64,000 bases of DNA from Ooceraea biroi (taxonomy: Eukaryota; Arthropoda; Insecta; Hymenoptera; Formicidae), in contig NC_039519.1 in assembly GCF_003672135.1 (NCBI RefSeq), positions 5,580,001 through 5,644,000 of the forward strand, in the 5' to 3' direction. Position numbers and translations under genes: made by a program. The notes beneath the pieces were generated by a model. That model saw only the letters and a list, made by a program, of their open reading frames with translations. It did not search any database and had not been told where the DNA came from. The first letter of the stretch is position 1; every line of letters begins with the position of its first letter. Below, piece after piece: positions 46,301 to 58,689 of the stretch.

Positions 46301-48444
46301 GATGGTGCCAGGTCTGGCGAATATGGTGGATGTGGTAACACATCCCATCCAAGCTGCAACAATTTTTCACGAGTGACCAAACTTGTACGTGGTCTAGCGT
46401 TATCATGGTGAAACACAACACCCTTGCGATTCACCAATTCTCGACGTTTCTGTTTGATGGTAATCCAGTTGACGACAGTATACGTCTGAATGAATGGTTT
46501 GATTCCTTGCAAGCAGCTCAAAATACACAATACCTTTAAAGTCCCACCAGACTGACAGCATAATCTTTCTTTGGTGAATATCTGCTTTTCAAGTGCTTTC
46601 AGCAGGTTCATCACGCTTGCTCCACGATCTTTTTCGTTTGACGTTGTTGTAGACGATCCATTTTTCGTCGCCTGTTATCATACGTTTCAAAAACGGATCA
46701 TTTTCCTCACGTTTCAAAAGAAAATCGCAGATGTCAATACGCTTAGTGAGATGAATTTCTTTGAGCTCATGTGCTACCCAAATATCGAGCTTACTAATGT
46801 ATCCAAGTCGTTTTAAATGCTTTTCAACACTCGATTTCGATGTGTTAAGATTCTCAGCAATCTCTCGTGTCGTTAAACGCCGATTGGAATCGATCAGTGC
46901 CTTTATTTTGTCATCATCAATTTCGATTGGCCTTCCTGAGCGTGGTGCATCTTTCACATTAAAATCTCCAGATCGAAATTTAGTAAACGAATTTTGACAC
47001 TGCCGCAGTTTTAAAGCATCTTCGCCATATACATCAGATAACTTTTTATGAGCTTGCACAGCGATTTTCCCTTTTCGGAAGTAATAAAAGAAAATATGAG
47101 GAAAATGTTCTTTTTGATTTTCCATTTTGAAATCGACGGCAAAGAAACAATTGTTAACGAAATCGTGTACTTTCTTTTTCTAAAACAGGCTTGAACTGTG
47201 AGTTGTTAACCTACATAATGAATTTGCGGTTTAGAATGAAGTTAGTTACATTTGAAGACATGTATGTCCATCTATTGGAAAAAAACGCAATTACTTTTTG
47301 GCCAACCCAATATATATTTTCTTCGCAGTATAAATTATTCTTAAATATTATTACAGATAAGGCTATGGTAGAAATGAAGGTATATTAAATCGTTTTACCT
47401 GTTCGATTGCATTCTACCGGTGATTTGGGCGTAGATGAGGGGTGAGAGGCCGACGGCGATCGCGTATATCCAGAAGACGGCAATATATTTCTCTATGCTG
47501 CTGTGAGTAATGATGTTCTTATATCGCAGCGGTTGTGCCAGCGAAGTCAAACGATCCACCGCAATGGCAACGGTCATCAGGACGCTCACGCTGCAAAGCG
47601 CGATCACGATGCAATACGGCACGATGCAAAGTGCGGAAACGCCATTTTCCGGGAGACCGGAGAGCTCCAGCTGCATCCCGAAGGGCATAAACACACCGAC
47701 CTGCCAACAAAAGCCAACCAACCGGTTATTGCGGATTTAAATGAGGATTATGCGTGCGCTATCGCGCGGAAGTTGACTCGTAAAGCGAACTCGCGCAGAG
47801 ACGTCGAACGACCGCGAAATCAATATTATCAGGAATCGGTTTTACTCTGCAAAAATATCATAAAAGACTAGCAACTTCGACGGTGATTCAAGAAGACAAA
47901 AAGTGCCAATCTAATTGCATTGCAAATGAGTTTTTATCAAAACGTAGCGTAATCCTAAATAAATAATAATAAATTAGTAGCAACATATCTCTTTATAATG
48001 ATTCTTCTACGGTATCTGTGAACGTACATATTATTTATTTTCGGGAAGTCTCAATCAGGGTACTAATTAAACTATCAGTGTATATTGCTAATTACTGTCT
48101 TAGACGCACAGTAAATTAAGTGTAAGTGCTTCAGTGCCAAGATTGTATGACTTATATAATGATAGACTTACCCCAAAATCGCTGATGGCCAATGAGACGA
48201 GAAGGCAATTAGAGGCGGTCCTGAGCCTTTTATATCTATAGAAGGCAGCCAGGATGATGGAATTGCCGGTAACGGTGATGGGCGACAAAATGCACACTAT
48301 GGAGACTGCCAGGACCACCGAAACGGGGCTGACATCCAGTCGCGTGTCTATCCTGGTGACGGTAGGTACAAGAGTGGTCGTCAGTTCCCCAGCAAGAGTG
48401 GTGGACGGCAACGGCGTGTCCGTGACGTGTCCGAGTGTTGACAT
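34234..48444 (-). CDS. class A G-protein-coupled receptor with very long C-terminal tail, four exons
   Basis: Exons: 48444-48172, 47700-47399, 40826-40571 and 36660-34234, all with GT/AG borders and matching phases (0, 2, 0), giving 1,085 residues. An in-frame TAA upstream and A at -3 support the ATG at 48444. All class A anchors are present: GNS (Asn61, TM1), SLAISD (Asp89, TM2), Cys116 paired with Cys195, DRL in place of DRY (140-142), Trp168 (TM4), Pro215 (TM5), WLPF (273-276) and NPWIY (310-314). TM3 to TM4 wording (AIAVDR, PLRY) resembles adenosine and aminergic receptors; I call it adenosine-receptor-like at most. It should sit in the plasma membrane and signal through G proteins; ligand unknown. 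The cytoplasmic tail of about 765 residues is rich in Ser, Thr and Pro. The stop lies in satellite DNA. Confidence 0.88.
36696..37978 (-). mobile_element. M3 mariner in receptor intron 3
   Basis: 1,283 bp with termini TTGGGTCATTAAGTATGAAA, TA at 36694-36695 and 37979-37980. Inserted in the receptor gene's third intron only 35 bp from the exon 4 acceptor. The remaining CTAAC branch-point-like site and pyrimidine tract (CTTCTCTCTCTGATTGTTTCAG region) lie between them. Confidence 0.93.
36772..37788 (-). pseudogene. M3 mariner transposase, two frameshifts
   Basis: From the ATG at 37788 (MEKSKIRVIYE) a 4-bp ATGA duplication near 37753 breaks the frame, and a one-base loss near 37487 breaks it again after FNVSIPTILF. 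The rest is open to the stop at 36772 with WVPHES, TCDEKW, LHDNARPH and YSPDLSPTD. The DD34D triad is complete, with 34 residues between the second and third Asp. This is a different subfamily from M1, M2 and M4. Confidence 0.88.
37981..39577. other. receptor intron 3, middle part
   Basis: Unique, relatively GC-rich intronic sequence. Several overlapping short frames exist on both strands but none has family features or splice support. Confidence 0.5.
39578..40330. mobile_element. long-TIR MITE with TTA flanks in receptor intron 3
   Basis: Inverted arms of about 205 bp (39578-39785 and 40122-40330) start CAAGGGAAGGTTTTTAAGTG and include GGTAGGGAGGTCCCCAAATA. TTA flanks both ends (39575-39577, 40331-40333), which fits a three-base target duplication as made by PIF/Harbinger elements. 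The loop of about 340 bp has no coding frame. Superfamily is inference from the target site alone. Confidence 0.75.
40915..42331. repeat. 12 x 118-bp satellite in receptor intron 2
   Basis: Twelve units of 118 bp (starts 40915, 41033, 41151, 41269, 41387 and so on) beginning CAGAACTCCTCGGAAAAAGA. Two unit types are told apart by their last 20 bases (ACATTATAGATACCC and ACAATATTATCATG). They alternate A-B for most of the array, giving a 236-bp higher-order period, with one B-B exception near 41151-41387. The array begins about 90 bp upstream of exon 3 in transcription direction. Confidence 0.93.
42332..44689. other. receptor intron 2, unique part
   Basis: No gene or known repeat recognised in about 2.4 kb of AT-rich sequence. 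The frame at 42600-42785 (+) has no family features and no splice context. Confidence 0.5.
44690..45988 (-). mobile_element. M4 mariner, copy a, in receptor intron 2
   Basis: 1,299 bp, termini TTGGGTTGGCCAAAAAGTAA, TA at both ends (44688-44689, 45989-45990). Same orientation as the receptor gene and as copy b, which begins 48 bp further on. Confidence 0.93.
44766..45802 (-). pseudogene. M4a mariner transposase, nonsense and insertion
   Basis: Open from the ATG at 45802 through the DNA-binding region (FRSGDFNV, LTTREIAENL) and TGDEKW, then a TGA nonsense codon near 45266 (after DEPAEST). The frame continues in register with MLSVWWDFKG and HHDNARPRTS until an 11-bp insertion (ATCATGGTAAC) near 44997 shifts it. 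APSDYHSF and the C-terminus follow, to 44766. The catalytic Asps are present but the gene cannot give a full protein. Confidence 0.88.
45989..46035. repeat. AT-rich spacer between the two M4 mariners
   Basis: A 47-bp run of TATAATATAA-type simple sequence separating two head-to-tail mariners of the same family. Confidence 0.8.
46036..47309 (-). mobile_element. M4 mariner, copy b, in receptor intron 2
   Basis: 1,274 bp, same termini as copy a, TA at 46034-46035 and 47310-47311. It ends 89 bp from the exon 2 donor of the receptor gene. Confidence 0.93.
46111..47125 (-). pseudogene. M4b mariner transposase, same nonsense codon as copy a
   Basis: Nearly identical to copy a and carries the same TGA near 46589. 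It lacks copy a's 11-bp insertion but has its own 11-bp deletion near 46461 (after KQKRREL, reading backwards), which shifts the frame. HHDNARPRTS, APSDYHSF and the C-terminus are intact in the last frame. The shared stop shows that both copies descend from one already dead copy. Confidence 0.88.
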
Positions 48445-50202
48445 TGTCGCTCTCGCAGCAACAGAAAGCTCTGCACTTTTCTTCGCCTACGCAGTCTTCT
48501 TTAGGTCAAATTCTGTTTGTCGTAGATGTGTTTTCTTCCGTATAATGTCATGATGCGAAGTTTTCCAGGCTGCCACGTCGCATCAAAAGCACGAACGATT
48601 CACAACGAGATCACTCGCTCTTAAAGTGACCGGTTGCTCTGGTACCGTTGTCCAACGCTGTAAACGAGTGGCCCCTTTTCGTGAAATAAACTTGTTTAAT
48701 TAATGGCTATTTAATGGTGTTAATTGATGTAAAATGATACTGTTAAAAAGATTAATAAGTAACTGAACATTTTTGATGATATGAATTTTCTGCTAGTAGA
48801 CAGTTCAGTTTAAAGCGAATTGTTGCTTGTGGCGCAACTCTTTACAAGAAAACTTGTTATTTGAAATTCTTAAATTAAATTACTTTTTATATTTGTTTTC
48901 TACATTTGTTTCAATTTTCGTTAATAATAGGAAGTTTTTATTTAATACTATTTAGTTCTACTCACTTTTTACTTTTCAGTGTGTTCTCTGTGATACTATG
49001 ATGATTTTCCATGTTCGATAACCTGAAGCTTATTGGCAAAATTCTCGTGATATGCGCCGGAAGTGCTCCAATTTGATCGGGATAACTGATTCATTTAATT
49101 ATCAGGAGCTGCCGTAATATCGAGTTTAGTTAAGTTTTCCATTAAAAAGAGAGACACACAGAACGTAATATGTGCTTTGACACACTTACTTCACTTAATT
49201 CTTTACGTTCACTCCTCTGACTTTGTCATATCTGCTTGCTTCCTGAAACAGAAATGTATCCACACTTCTAGTTATTTGTCCCTTCACAGCTGTGCAGTAG
49301 TAGTATAAAACTTTTACAGTAAAATAATATGAGAATAAAATTGTGCGTATATATCTCGTTTATATTGTGAATCTTTTTTTAATGTACAATTTATATTTAG
49401 ATGAGAACTTGCATTAACGCAGTTCAAATAGTTCGTTTTATACAGAATAAGCGCTATTTTGCAGTATGAAAAATGTTTTTAATATTTTTCAGTTTTTTTA
49501 AATTATTTAAATATCTCTCTTTTGAAACTGTATTATTCATTTATCATATCGCAGAAGATATTTTATATTTTGCATATAAATTTTATTTCATAATCTATTA
49601 TTTCTATATAAATCCTGCTTTTAATTTATAATCATAAATTTTTCGATTTAAATTAATTAATAATTGCAGATACGAGGCGGGGGTATTGCTGAGTTGCAGC
49701 AATGACGATCACATGCCGAACATTTTTATCTCTCACAAATGTACGCAAACGAGAAAAGCGTAGGAGGCACTAATCCCTTGTGCAAGAGGAGAAGAGCTTA
49801 CGGATGCCGTGCGACATCCGTGTTGATAACTGCCACTCGTTTGTGAGCAAAAGGTAAGTCCTGCGTCGATAGAGAAACGGAGCATTCTCGTTTAAATTCA
49901 CTGATGCATCGGCTATTATCCCGCATTTACAATTCGAATGAACCCGAACGTGGCGTTAATGCTTGCGTGGATGGACCACGGTGATCAGCATCTGGACCTT
50001 GGGATTAGTTTAACGTCATCGCAGGATCAATTTAGAGCAATTTGCCGGACGACGGTCCACGTAACCGGTTCTCGCGCGAGAACGTTTAATTAATTTGAGA
50101 GCATCAAGACGTGCTTACACGGCGGCTCCTTGGAACGGCATTTTCTCATGCTTAACGTCCAATCTTCGCTGTTACGAACGGTTTTCCTGATAAATGTTAT
50201 TT
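48445..50202. promoter_or_regulatory. 5' flank of the receptor gene
   Basis: Should hold the 5' UTR, any noncoding first exon and the promoter of the minus-strand receptor. An in-frame TAA lies about 60 bp upstream of the ATG. No TATA box at a useful distance was seen, and no coding frame is credible. Confidence 0.35.
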
Positions 50203-53200
50203 AAATCAAACGTCGCTATCCTTCAGTCTTTCACGCATTTTTAATCCTTTTCGTGAAACATCCATTTCAAGTGCTGTATTTGTACTATTTGCGACGTAAA
50301 TAATTCCTGGAAATTCGATCGGAATTCATCGGATGCTTCTCGATCCTCTCTCATCACGGAATACAGTGATACTATCCACTTTTTGTTTTTACTTTCATAC
50401 ACGCAGGTTAAATATAAATATATCTCTAAAGATTATATGCGCGAATATATGAAAACAGAAGCTTGTTTGCTCATTATTATAAGTGCTTTAAATCAAACGT
50501 CGCTATCCTTCAGTCCTTCACGCATTTTTAATCCTTTTCGTGAAACATCCATTTCAAGTGTTGTATTTGTACTATTTGCGACGTGAATAATTCCTGGAAA
50601 TTCGATCGGAATTCATCGGATACTTCTCGATCCTCTCTCATCACGGAATACAGTGATACTATCCACTTTTTGTTTTTACTTTCATACACGCAGGTTAAAT
50701 ATAAATATATCTCTAAAGATTATATGCGCGAATATATGAAAACAGAAGCTTGTTTGCTCATTATTATAAGTGCTTTAAATCAAACGTCGCTATCCTTCAG
50801 TCTTTCACGCATTTTTAATCCTTTTCGTGAAACATTCATTTCAAGTGCTGTATTTGTACTATTTGCGACGTGAATAATTCCTGGAAATTCGATCGGAATT
50901 CATCGGATGCTTCTCGATCCTCTCTCATCACGGAATACAGTGATAATATCCACTTTTTGTTTTTACTTTCATACACGCAGGTTAAATATAAATATATCTC
51001 TAAAGATTATATGCGCGAATATATGAAAACAGAAGCTTGTTTGCTCATTATTATAAGTGCTTTAAATCAAACGTCGCTATCCTTCAGTCTTTCACGCATT
51101 TTTAATCCTTTTCGTGAAACATTCATTTCAAGTGCTGTATTTGTACTATTTGCGACGTGAATAATTCCTGGAAATTCGATCGGAATTCATCGGATGCTTC
51201 TCGATCCTCTCTCATCACGGAATACAGTGATAATATCCACTTTTTGTTTTTACTTTCATACACGCAGGTTAAATATAAATATATCTCTAAAGATTATATG
51301 CGCGAATATATGAAAACAGAAGCTTGTTTGCTCATTATTATAAGTGCTTTAAATCAAACGTCGCTATCCTTCAGTCCTTCACGCATTTTTAATCCTTTTC
51401 GTGAAACATCCATTTCAAGTGCTGTATTTGTACTATTTGCGACGTGAATAATTCCTGGAAATTCGATCGGAATTCATCGGATGCTTCTCGATCCTCTCTC
51501 ATCACGGAATACAGTGATACTATCCACTTTTTGTTTTTACTTTCATACACGCAGGTTAAATATAAATATATCTCTAAAGATTATATGCGCGAATATATGA
51601 AAACAGAAGCTTGTTTGTTCATTATTATAAGTGCTTTAAATCAAACGTCGCTATCCTTCAGTCTTTCACGCATTTTTAATCCTTTTCGTGAAACATCCAT
51701 TTCAAGTGCTGTATTTGTACTATTTGCGACGTGAATAATTCCTGGAAATTCGATCGGAATTCATCGGATGCTTCTCGATCCTCTCTCATCACGGAATACA
51801 GTGATACTATCCACTTTTTGTTTTTACTTTCATACACGCAGGTTAAATATAAATATATCTCTAAAGATTATATGCGCGAATATATGAAAACAGAAGCTTG
51901 TTTGTTCATTATTATAAGTGCTTTAAATCAAACGTCGCTATCCTTCAGTCTTTCACGCATTTTTAATCCTTTTCGTGAAACATCCATTTCAAGTGTTGTA
52001 TTTGTACTATTTGCGACGTGAATAATTCCTGGAAATTCGATCGGAATTCATCGGATGCTTCTCGATCCTCTCTCATCACGGAATACAGTGATACTATCCA
52101 CTTTTTGTTTTTACTTTCATACACGCAGGTTAAATATAAATATATCTCTAAAGATTATATGCGCGAATATATGAAAACAGAAGCTTGTTTGCTCATTATT
52201 ATAAATGCTTTAAATCAAACGTCGCTATCCTTCAGTCTTTCACGCATTTTTAATCCTTTTCGTGAAACATCCATTTCAAGTGTTGTATTTGTACTATTTG
52301 CGACGTGAATAATTCCTGGAAATTCGATCGGAATTCATCGGATACTTCTCGATCCTCTCTCATCACGGTATACAGTGATACTATCCACTTTTTGTTTTTA
52401 CTTTCATACACGCAGGTTAAATATAAATATATCTAAAGATTATATGCGCGAATATATGAAAACAGAAGCTTGTTTGCTCATTATTATAAGTGATTTAAAT
52501 CAAACGTCGCTATCCTTCAGTCCTTCACGCATTTTAAATCCTTTTCGTGAAACATCCATTTCAAGTGTTGTATTTGTACTATTTGCGACGTGAATAATTC
52601 CTGGAAATTCGATCGGAATTCATCGGATGCTTCTCGATCCTCTCTCATCACGGAATACAGTGATAATATCCACTTTTTGTTTTTACTTTCATACACGCAG
52701 GTTAAATATAAATATATCTCTAAAGATTATATGCGCGAATATATGAAAACAGAAGCTTGTTTGCTCATTATTATAAGTGCTTTAAATCAAACGTCGCTAT
52801 CCTTCAGTCTTTCACGCATTTTTAATCCTTTTCGTGAAACATTCATTTCAAGTGCTGTATTTGTACTATTTGCGACGTGAATAATTCCTGGAAATTCGAT
52901 CGGAATTCATCGGATGCTTCTCGATCCTCTCTCATCACGGAATACAGTGATAATATCCACTTTTTGTTTTTACTTTCATACACGCAGGTTAAATATAAAT
53001 ATATCTCTAAAGATTATATGCGCGAATATATGAAAACAGAAGCTTGTTTGCTCATTATTATAAGTGCTTTAAATCAAACGTCGCTATCCTTCAGTCCTTC
53101 ACGCATTTTTAATCCTTTTCGTGAAACATCCATTTCAAGTGCTGTATTTGTACTATTTGCGACGTGAATAATTCCTGGAAATTCGATCGGAATTCATCGG

Positions 53201-53477
53201 ATGCTTCTCGATCCTCTCTCATCACGGAATACAGTGATACTATCCACTTTTTGTTTTTACTTTCATACACGCAGGTTAAATATAAATATATCTCTAAAGA
53301 TTATATGCGCGAATATATGAAAACAGAAGCTTGTTTGTTCATTATTATAAGTGCTTTAAATCAAACGTCGCTATCCTTCAGTCTTTCACGCATTTTTAAT
53401 CCTTTTCGTGAAACATCCATTTCAAGTGCTGTATTTGTACTATTTGCGACGTGAATAATTCCTGGAAATTCGATCGG
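50203..53477. repeat. 287-bp satellite, 11.4 copies
   Basis: Units start (AAATCAAACGTCGC) at 50203, 50490, 50777, 51064, 51351, 51638, 51925, 52212, 52497, 52784, 53071 and 53358. All are 287 bp except the 52212 unit (285 bp, lacking a TC near 52433). Similarity is above 98 %. Blocks of three to four units at 50720-51700 and 52600-53477 share the same variants, suggesting block duplication. Each unit has one TTCCTGGAA palindrome (STAT-like) and a HindIII site (AAGCTT). The 96-codon frames in each unit start at GTG, and 287 is not a multiple of 3, so they are not genes. Confidence 0.95.
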
Positions 53478-56320
53478 GCATTAATTGGGACAGAAATGTT
53501 AATAATTAGGAAATAACCATATTATGCAAAGTAAGCGGATTAATAATCACCTCCTTCGTAATCTGGTGTTCAATCATTATACCTCAATGTTATAATGATG
53601 AATGATAGGATTATATGAGACAGCAATTTGAGGGGATATTACTCTTTTATCACTTTTATGATTTCTACATTGCAATAAGTTCACTTGTTATTTTGTTACA
53701 TCTAAATGTTAGTTATTTTGTTTTATGAACAACGTCAGAGAAGACTATAGAAACTGTATTATGATAATAAGAAAAAGAAAATGATGGATATTGAAAATGT
53801 CGAAGAAAAGCAGTTCAAATTTTAAAGTTTTAATATTGTAAACTTTATAAATATATTATATATTTTTTGACGGTTTTATTAATTTCTATTGTAAATATCA
53901 TCTATTATATAATTATCAAACAATTTTAATTAAAGTCAAGAAATTTCATTACAGATTACTATGTTACACATAGCTTCCTTTGATACTTTTGTATGTGAGA
54001 TTTCATAATTTTTCGAACTGCCCTCAACAGACGGCTATATAAGTTTTCTTAATCTCGAGGCCGAAGCTTAAAAGAAACTTTACTTAAAACACAAGACTAA
54101 AACTTTGACTAAGTTTTCGCTAACTTTTTACGCAATATTTCTGACTCGAAATAAACGTGTAATGAATAGTCTCTTTCAGGGATATTTCTGCTTCGCTTCC
54201 GTTCGTGATTTCGGCTGATTATGTCAGCGGCGTGTTATGCCGTGTGTTACATCGTGTTTATAAACCTGAGTAATTGAGGAAAATAGATTTATAAATAGAT
54301 AACCTCCCGTCATAATTATACTAAACGCTTCACCTGCTTTTCTGCATTATGCCAACTGATAAACGAGACGCGAGGATTAGTTAATTCGAAAGCTAATCAT
54401 TTCATCATTATGTTGCATCGCTCGTGGAATATGTAATGGAATACACAAACAGGAATAATCTATGAAAGACGAAAACACTGCATTGCATATAGAGAAAACT
54501 TTCATTCAAGCATATTTATAATTGTAAAGAAATAGTCATTAACTGAAGTAATTCAAACTATCATTGTAAGTTATTAATCTATAATTACTGGAACATTTAT
54601 GTTTTGCAGATATGCACGATGTTAATTAAACCTTCGTTTATAATATCTTATTAATTACCCGTCAATTTATAAGTCAGTTGATCGAATGTCACTGCGCGCA
54701 CGTGCCTCTCTCGCGCCGATCTAAAAATCCATTACGGCGAACGTGATGGAAATATCGATGATTTCCCCGCGATACAATTATCTACTTGCAGATTATCATT
54801 ACTGCGTGAGACGAGAAAGTCCGCCCCCTCATTTCCGCCTTCGTTGCCAATACGATCGACGCAGCAATCGATTATCCGACCGAATGAGTCGCGAAGGGTA
54901 GCGTGAATAAATCGCGGGCAAAGAAAATCTCCATCTCGGGGTAAACCCGTGAATACTAAGTAATAAGGGTAGTGCGGTAAGAGCAGCAAGAAATCCGGTG
55001 TGATAACTAATAAAACTTAAACTTCCCTTTCAGACCCTTTTAAGTTATTTATCTCTCGCGGGAGAGAGGTCTTTCTTTGACGCAATCTTGCTCGCTAAGC
55101 GCTAACGGGCCCTCAAATATTATTAGTCTCAGATCCTCGAAAGCTATTGCTTTCATTCCTTCGCGTCAACGTCGACACGATGTGAAAACGGCGAGTCTAC
55201 GTGGATCAAACACTCGCGGAGGGATTACTTTTTCTTTAAGAGAGAGGAGAGAGATCTCATTTCTTAGTATGTCTTTTTACTTCAGTGGGATTTCTACTGT
55301 GAAGAAGTAGCTTGTATGTGAGAATTGAGTCATGCGATGGTACTCTCGCTATTGAAAACGTCCCGCGAGTGATAAAAACTTCGAGAGCCGTTCTTCTCGC
55401 ATACTACAATGCTCAATTGTATGAGGTGTAAGACGAAGACCTTGTTACATGTAGATTTTATCGCGAGGAACGGAGACAGGTTGACGGCAGTAATCTTCTC
55501 TTACATTTCCGTCATATCATTTTATTTTCTTCTTGATTCTTGATAGAGTTTGTGAGATTAAAAATGTACCTGACAGATTCTTCGAAAAATTGTAAAGCGG
55601 GGATATTAAAAATCGCCATTATCGTTTCTGTGAGTAATTTTGAGATGACTTGAATTTTGAAATGTTTAAAAATGGAGAAGATTCAGTTTTACTTTGCCTT
55701 AAACAACATGCGTTTCACGTGAATTAGGAGAAGATTTTATTCGATAGAAAAGTTGTTTCGTATGCGGAAAGTGGCGGTATTGACAGCAGCAATCTCAGAA
55801 AAGTGGCCTTCCTGTGCCTTCTTCCGTCGACATTAATTGGAAACACGTGGAAACAATGCTGGGACGGTTGGCGTTCTGCGCACGATGGCTAAAGTCAATC
55901 ATCGGAACGGAAAACAAATTGCGTTACAACAGCGGCGAATGACGCGAGATACGTCGAATTCCGACAGATTTCTCGTCATCTCGTTCAGCCCAGCCATCGT
56001 GTCGCAAGGGATAGCCGTTTCGATTTCCGATAGAGACCGACTGTTCGCCACTGGGAATCGGTTAGCTAATCTACTCAGAAATTGAGTTCCCAATTGCGAA
56101 AAGGGACGAGGACGTGACGAAGGCTTCTTTCACACTTGCTTCTATGGCCCGTGATTTAATTGCGACTTACAAGATCGAAGCGAGATTGAAGCAAGAGATA
56201 TTTCGAGTCTGTCTCTGAAATTTCGAATTCCTGGCGACCTTCGGCGATTAGTTGGATCAATATCGGTGAAATGAGAATTACAATGAGAAAACAAGTTTAA
56301 ATCGCTTGTTTCTGTCTACA
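53478..56320. other. intergenic, no gene seen
   Basis: About 2.8 kb, with short chance frames only. GC content rises around 54700-56100, but no splice-supported coding exon was found. Confidence 0.45.
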
Positions 56321-56324
56321 TTAA

Positions 56325-58682
56325 GGGGGGAGCCTGCTTTAGAACGTTGAAAATAAGGTATAATTTTACGAATTTTTTTTGGAGAAACTATACAGCGGAT
56401 CATTATAAAACTTTGATGCATTTATTAGTACATGTTTAAAGATAAAAAAATTATTTTTTGATTTGAATATATCGTCTGTAGAGGTCGTCCTGGAGGCATC
56501 TTAGTGCAGCCGGCATTGTAAATTGGCGAGCATTCTCCTGCCTCCAAATTTCATCCAAACTGAAAAATTGAAATATGTTCTCGTTATTTATGAATTCCCA
56601 TCGTCGATGAACCTTTAATATTCATAAAAACATTAAGTTAAACAATTACTTTTGCATGAAAAAGTTCAACAACTTTGCCTAAAAATCGTACTTTTGTGTT
56701 CTAAGCTCCACCATTTTGGCACTTTTCAACTTTTTTCTTCTCTCTTTGGTTCATCGACGATGGGAATTCATAAATAACGAGAACATATTTCAACTTTTCA
56801 GTTTAGACGAAATTTGGAGGCAGGAGAATGCTCACCAATTTGCAATGCCGGCGACGCGGCTGCACTAAGATTTCTCCAGGACGACCTCTACAAGCGAATA
56901 TTCAAATCAAAAAATAATTTTTTTTATCTTCAAACATGTACTAATAAATGCATAAAACTTTGATGCATTTATTAGTACATGTTTAAAGATAAAAAAATTA
57001 TTTTTTGATTTGAATATATCGTCTGTAGAGGTCATCCTGGAGGCATCTTAGTGCAGCCGGCATTGTAAATTGGTGAGCATTCTCCTGCCTCCAAATTTCA
57101 TCCAAACTGAAAAATTGAAATATTTTCTCGTTATTTATGAATTCCCATCGTCGATGAACCTTTAATATTCATAAAAACATTAAGTTAGACAATTACTTTT
57201 GCATGAAAAAGTTCAAAAACTTTGCCTAAAAATCGTACTTTTGTGTTCTAAGCTCCACCATTTTGGCACTTTTAAACTTTTTTCTTCTCTCTTTGGTTCA
57301 TCGACGATGGGAATTCATAAATAACGAGAACATATTTCAACTTTTCAGTTTAGACGAAATTTGGAGGCAGGAGAATGCTCACCAATTTGCAATGCCGGCG
57401 ACGCGGCTGCACTAAGATTTCTCCAGGACGACCTCTACAAGCGAATATTCAAATCAAAAAATAATTTTTTTTATCTTCAAACATGTACTAATAAATGCAT
57501 AAAACTTTGATGCATTTATTAGTACATGTTTAAAGATAAAAAAATTATTTTTTGATTTGAATATATCGTCTGTAGAGGTCATCCTGGAGGCATCTTAGTG
57601 CAGCCGGCATTGTAAATTGGTGAGCATTCTCCTGCCTCCAAATTTCATCCAAACTGAAAAATTGAAATATTTTCTCGTTATTTATGAATTCCCATCGTCG
57701 ATGAACCTTTAATATTCATAAAAACATTAAGTTAAACAATTATTTTTGCATGAAAAAGTTCAACAACTTTGCCTAAAAATCGTACTTTTGTGTTCTAAGC
57801 TCCACCATTGTGGCACTTTTCAACTTTTTTCTTCTCTCTTTGGTTCATCGACGATGGGAATTCATAAATAACGAGAACATATTTCAACTTTTCAGTTTAG
57901 ACGAAATTTGGAGGCAGGAGAATGCTCACCAATTTGCAATGCCGGCGACGCGGCTGCACTAAGATTTCTCCAGGACGACCTCTACAAGCGATATATTCAA
58001 ATCAAAAATAATTTTTTTATCTTCAAACATGTACTAATAAATGCATAAAACTTTGATGCATTTATTAGTACATGTTTAAAGATAAAAAAATTATTTTTTG
58101 ATTTGAATATATCGCCTGTAGAGGTCGTCCTGGAGGCATCTTAGTGCAGCCGGCATTGTAAATTGGCGAGCATTCTCCTGCCTCCAAATTTCATCCAAAC
58201 TGAAAAATTGAAATATTTTCTCGTTATTTATGAATTCCCATCGTCGATGAACCTTTAATATTCATAAAAATATTAAGTTAAACAATTATTTTTGCATGAA
58301 AAAGGTCAACAACTTTGCCTAAAAATCGTACTTTTGTGTTCTAAGCTCCACCATTGTGGCACTTTTCAACTTTTTTCTTCTCTCTTTGGTTCATCGACGA
58401 TGGGAATTCATAAATAACGAGAACATATTTCAATTTTTCAGTTTGGACGAAATTTGGAGGCAGGAGAATGCTCACCAATTTGCAATGCCGGCGACGCGGC
58501 TGCACTAAGATTTCTCCAGGACGACCTCTACAAGCGATATATTCAAATCAAAAATAATTTTTTTATCTTCAAACATGTACTAATAAATGCATCAAAGTTT
58601 TATAATGATCCGCTGTATAGTTTCTCCAAAAACAATTCGGAAAATATACCTTATTTTCAGCGTTCTAAAGCAGGCTCCCCCC
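56325..58682. mobile_element. composite foldback element, four palindromic units, TTAA target
   Basis: Second member of the 3083-5978 family. It starts GGGGGGAGCCTGCTTTAGAA, ends with the complement CTCCCCCC, and is flanked by TTAA (56321-56324, 58683-58686). It has four units of about 546 bp (starts near 56415, 56961, 57509, 58055). Left arms read CTTAGTGCAGCCGGCATTG, and right arms contain the extra GACGCGG. Unlike the first element, its outermost right arm also has the insertion. Confidence 0.88.
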
Positions 58683-58689
58683 TTAATGA

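Noticed and set aside
50383..53454. Eleven consecutive 96-codon plus-strand frames that look like a gene family
   Set aside because: They start at GTG, overlap their neighbours at GTGA, and are an effect of the 287-bp satellite, whose length is not a multiple of three. No coding signature.
54732..56093. Short frames in a GC-richer intergenic stretch
   Set aside because: No splice sites in phase, no family resemblance, frames on both strands.
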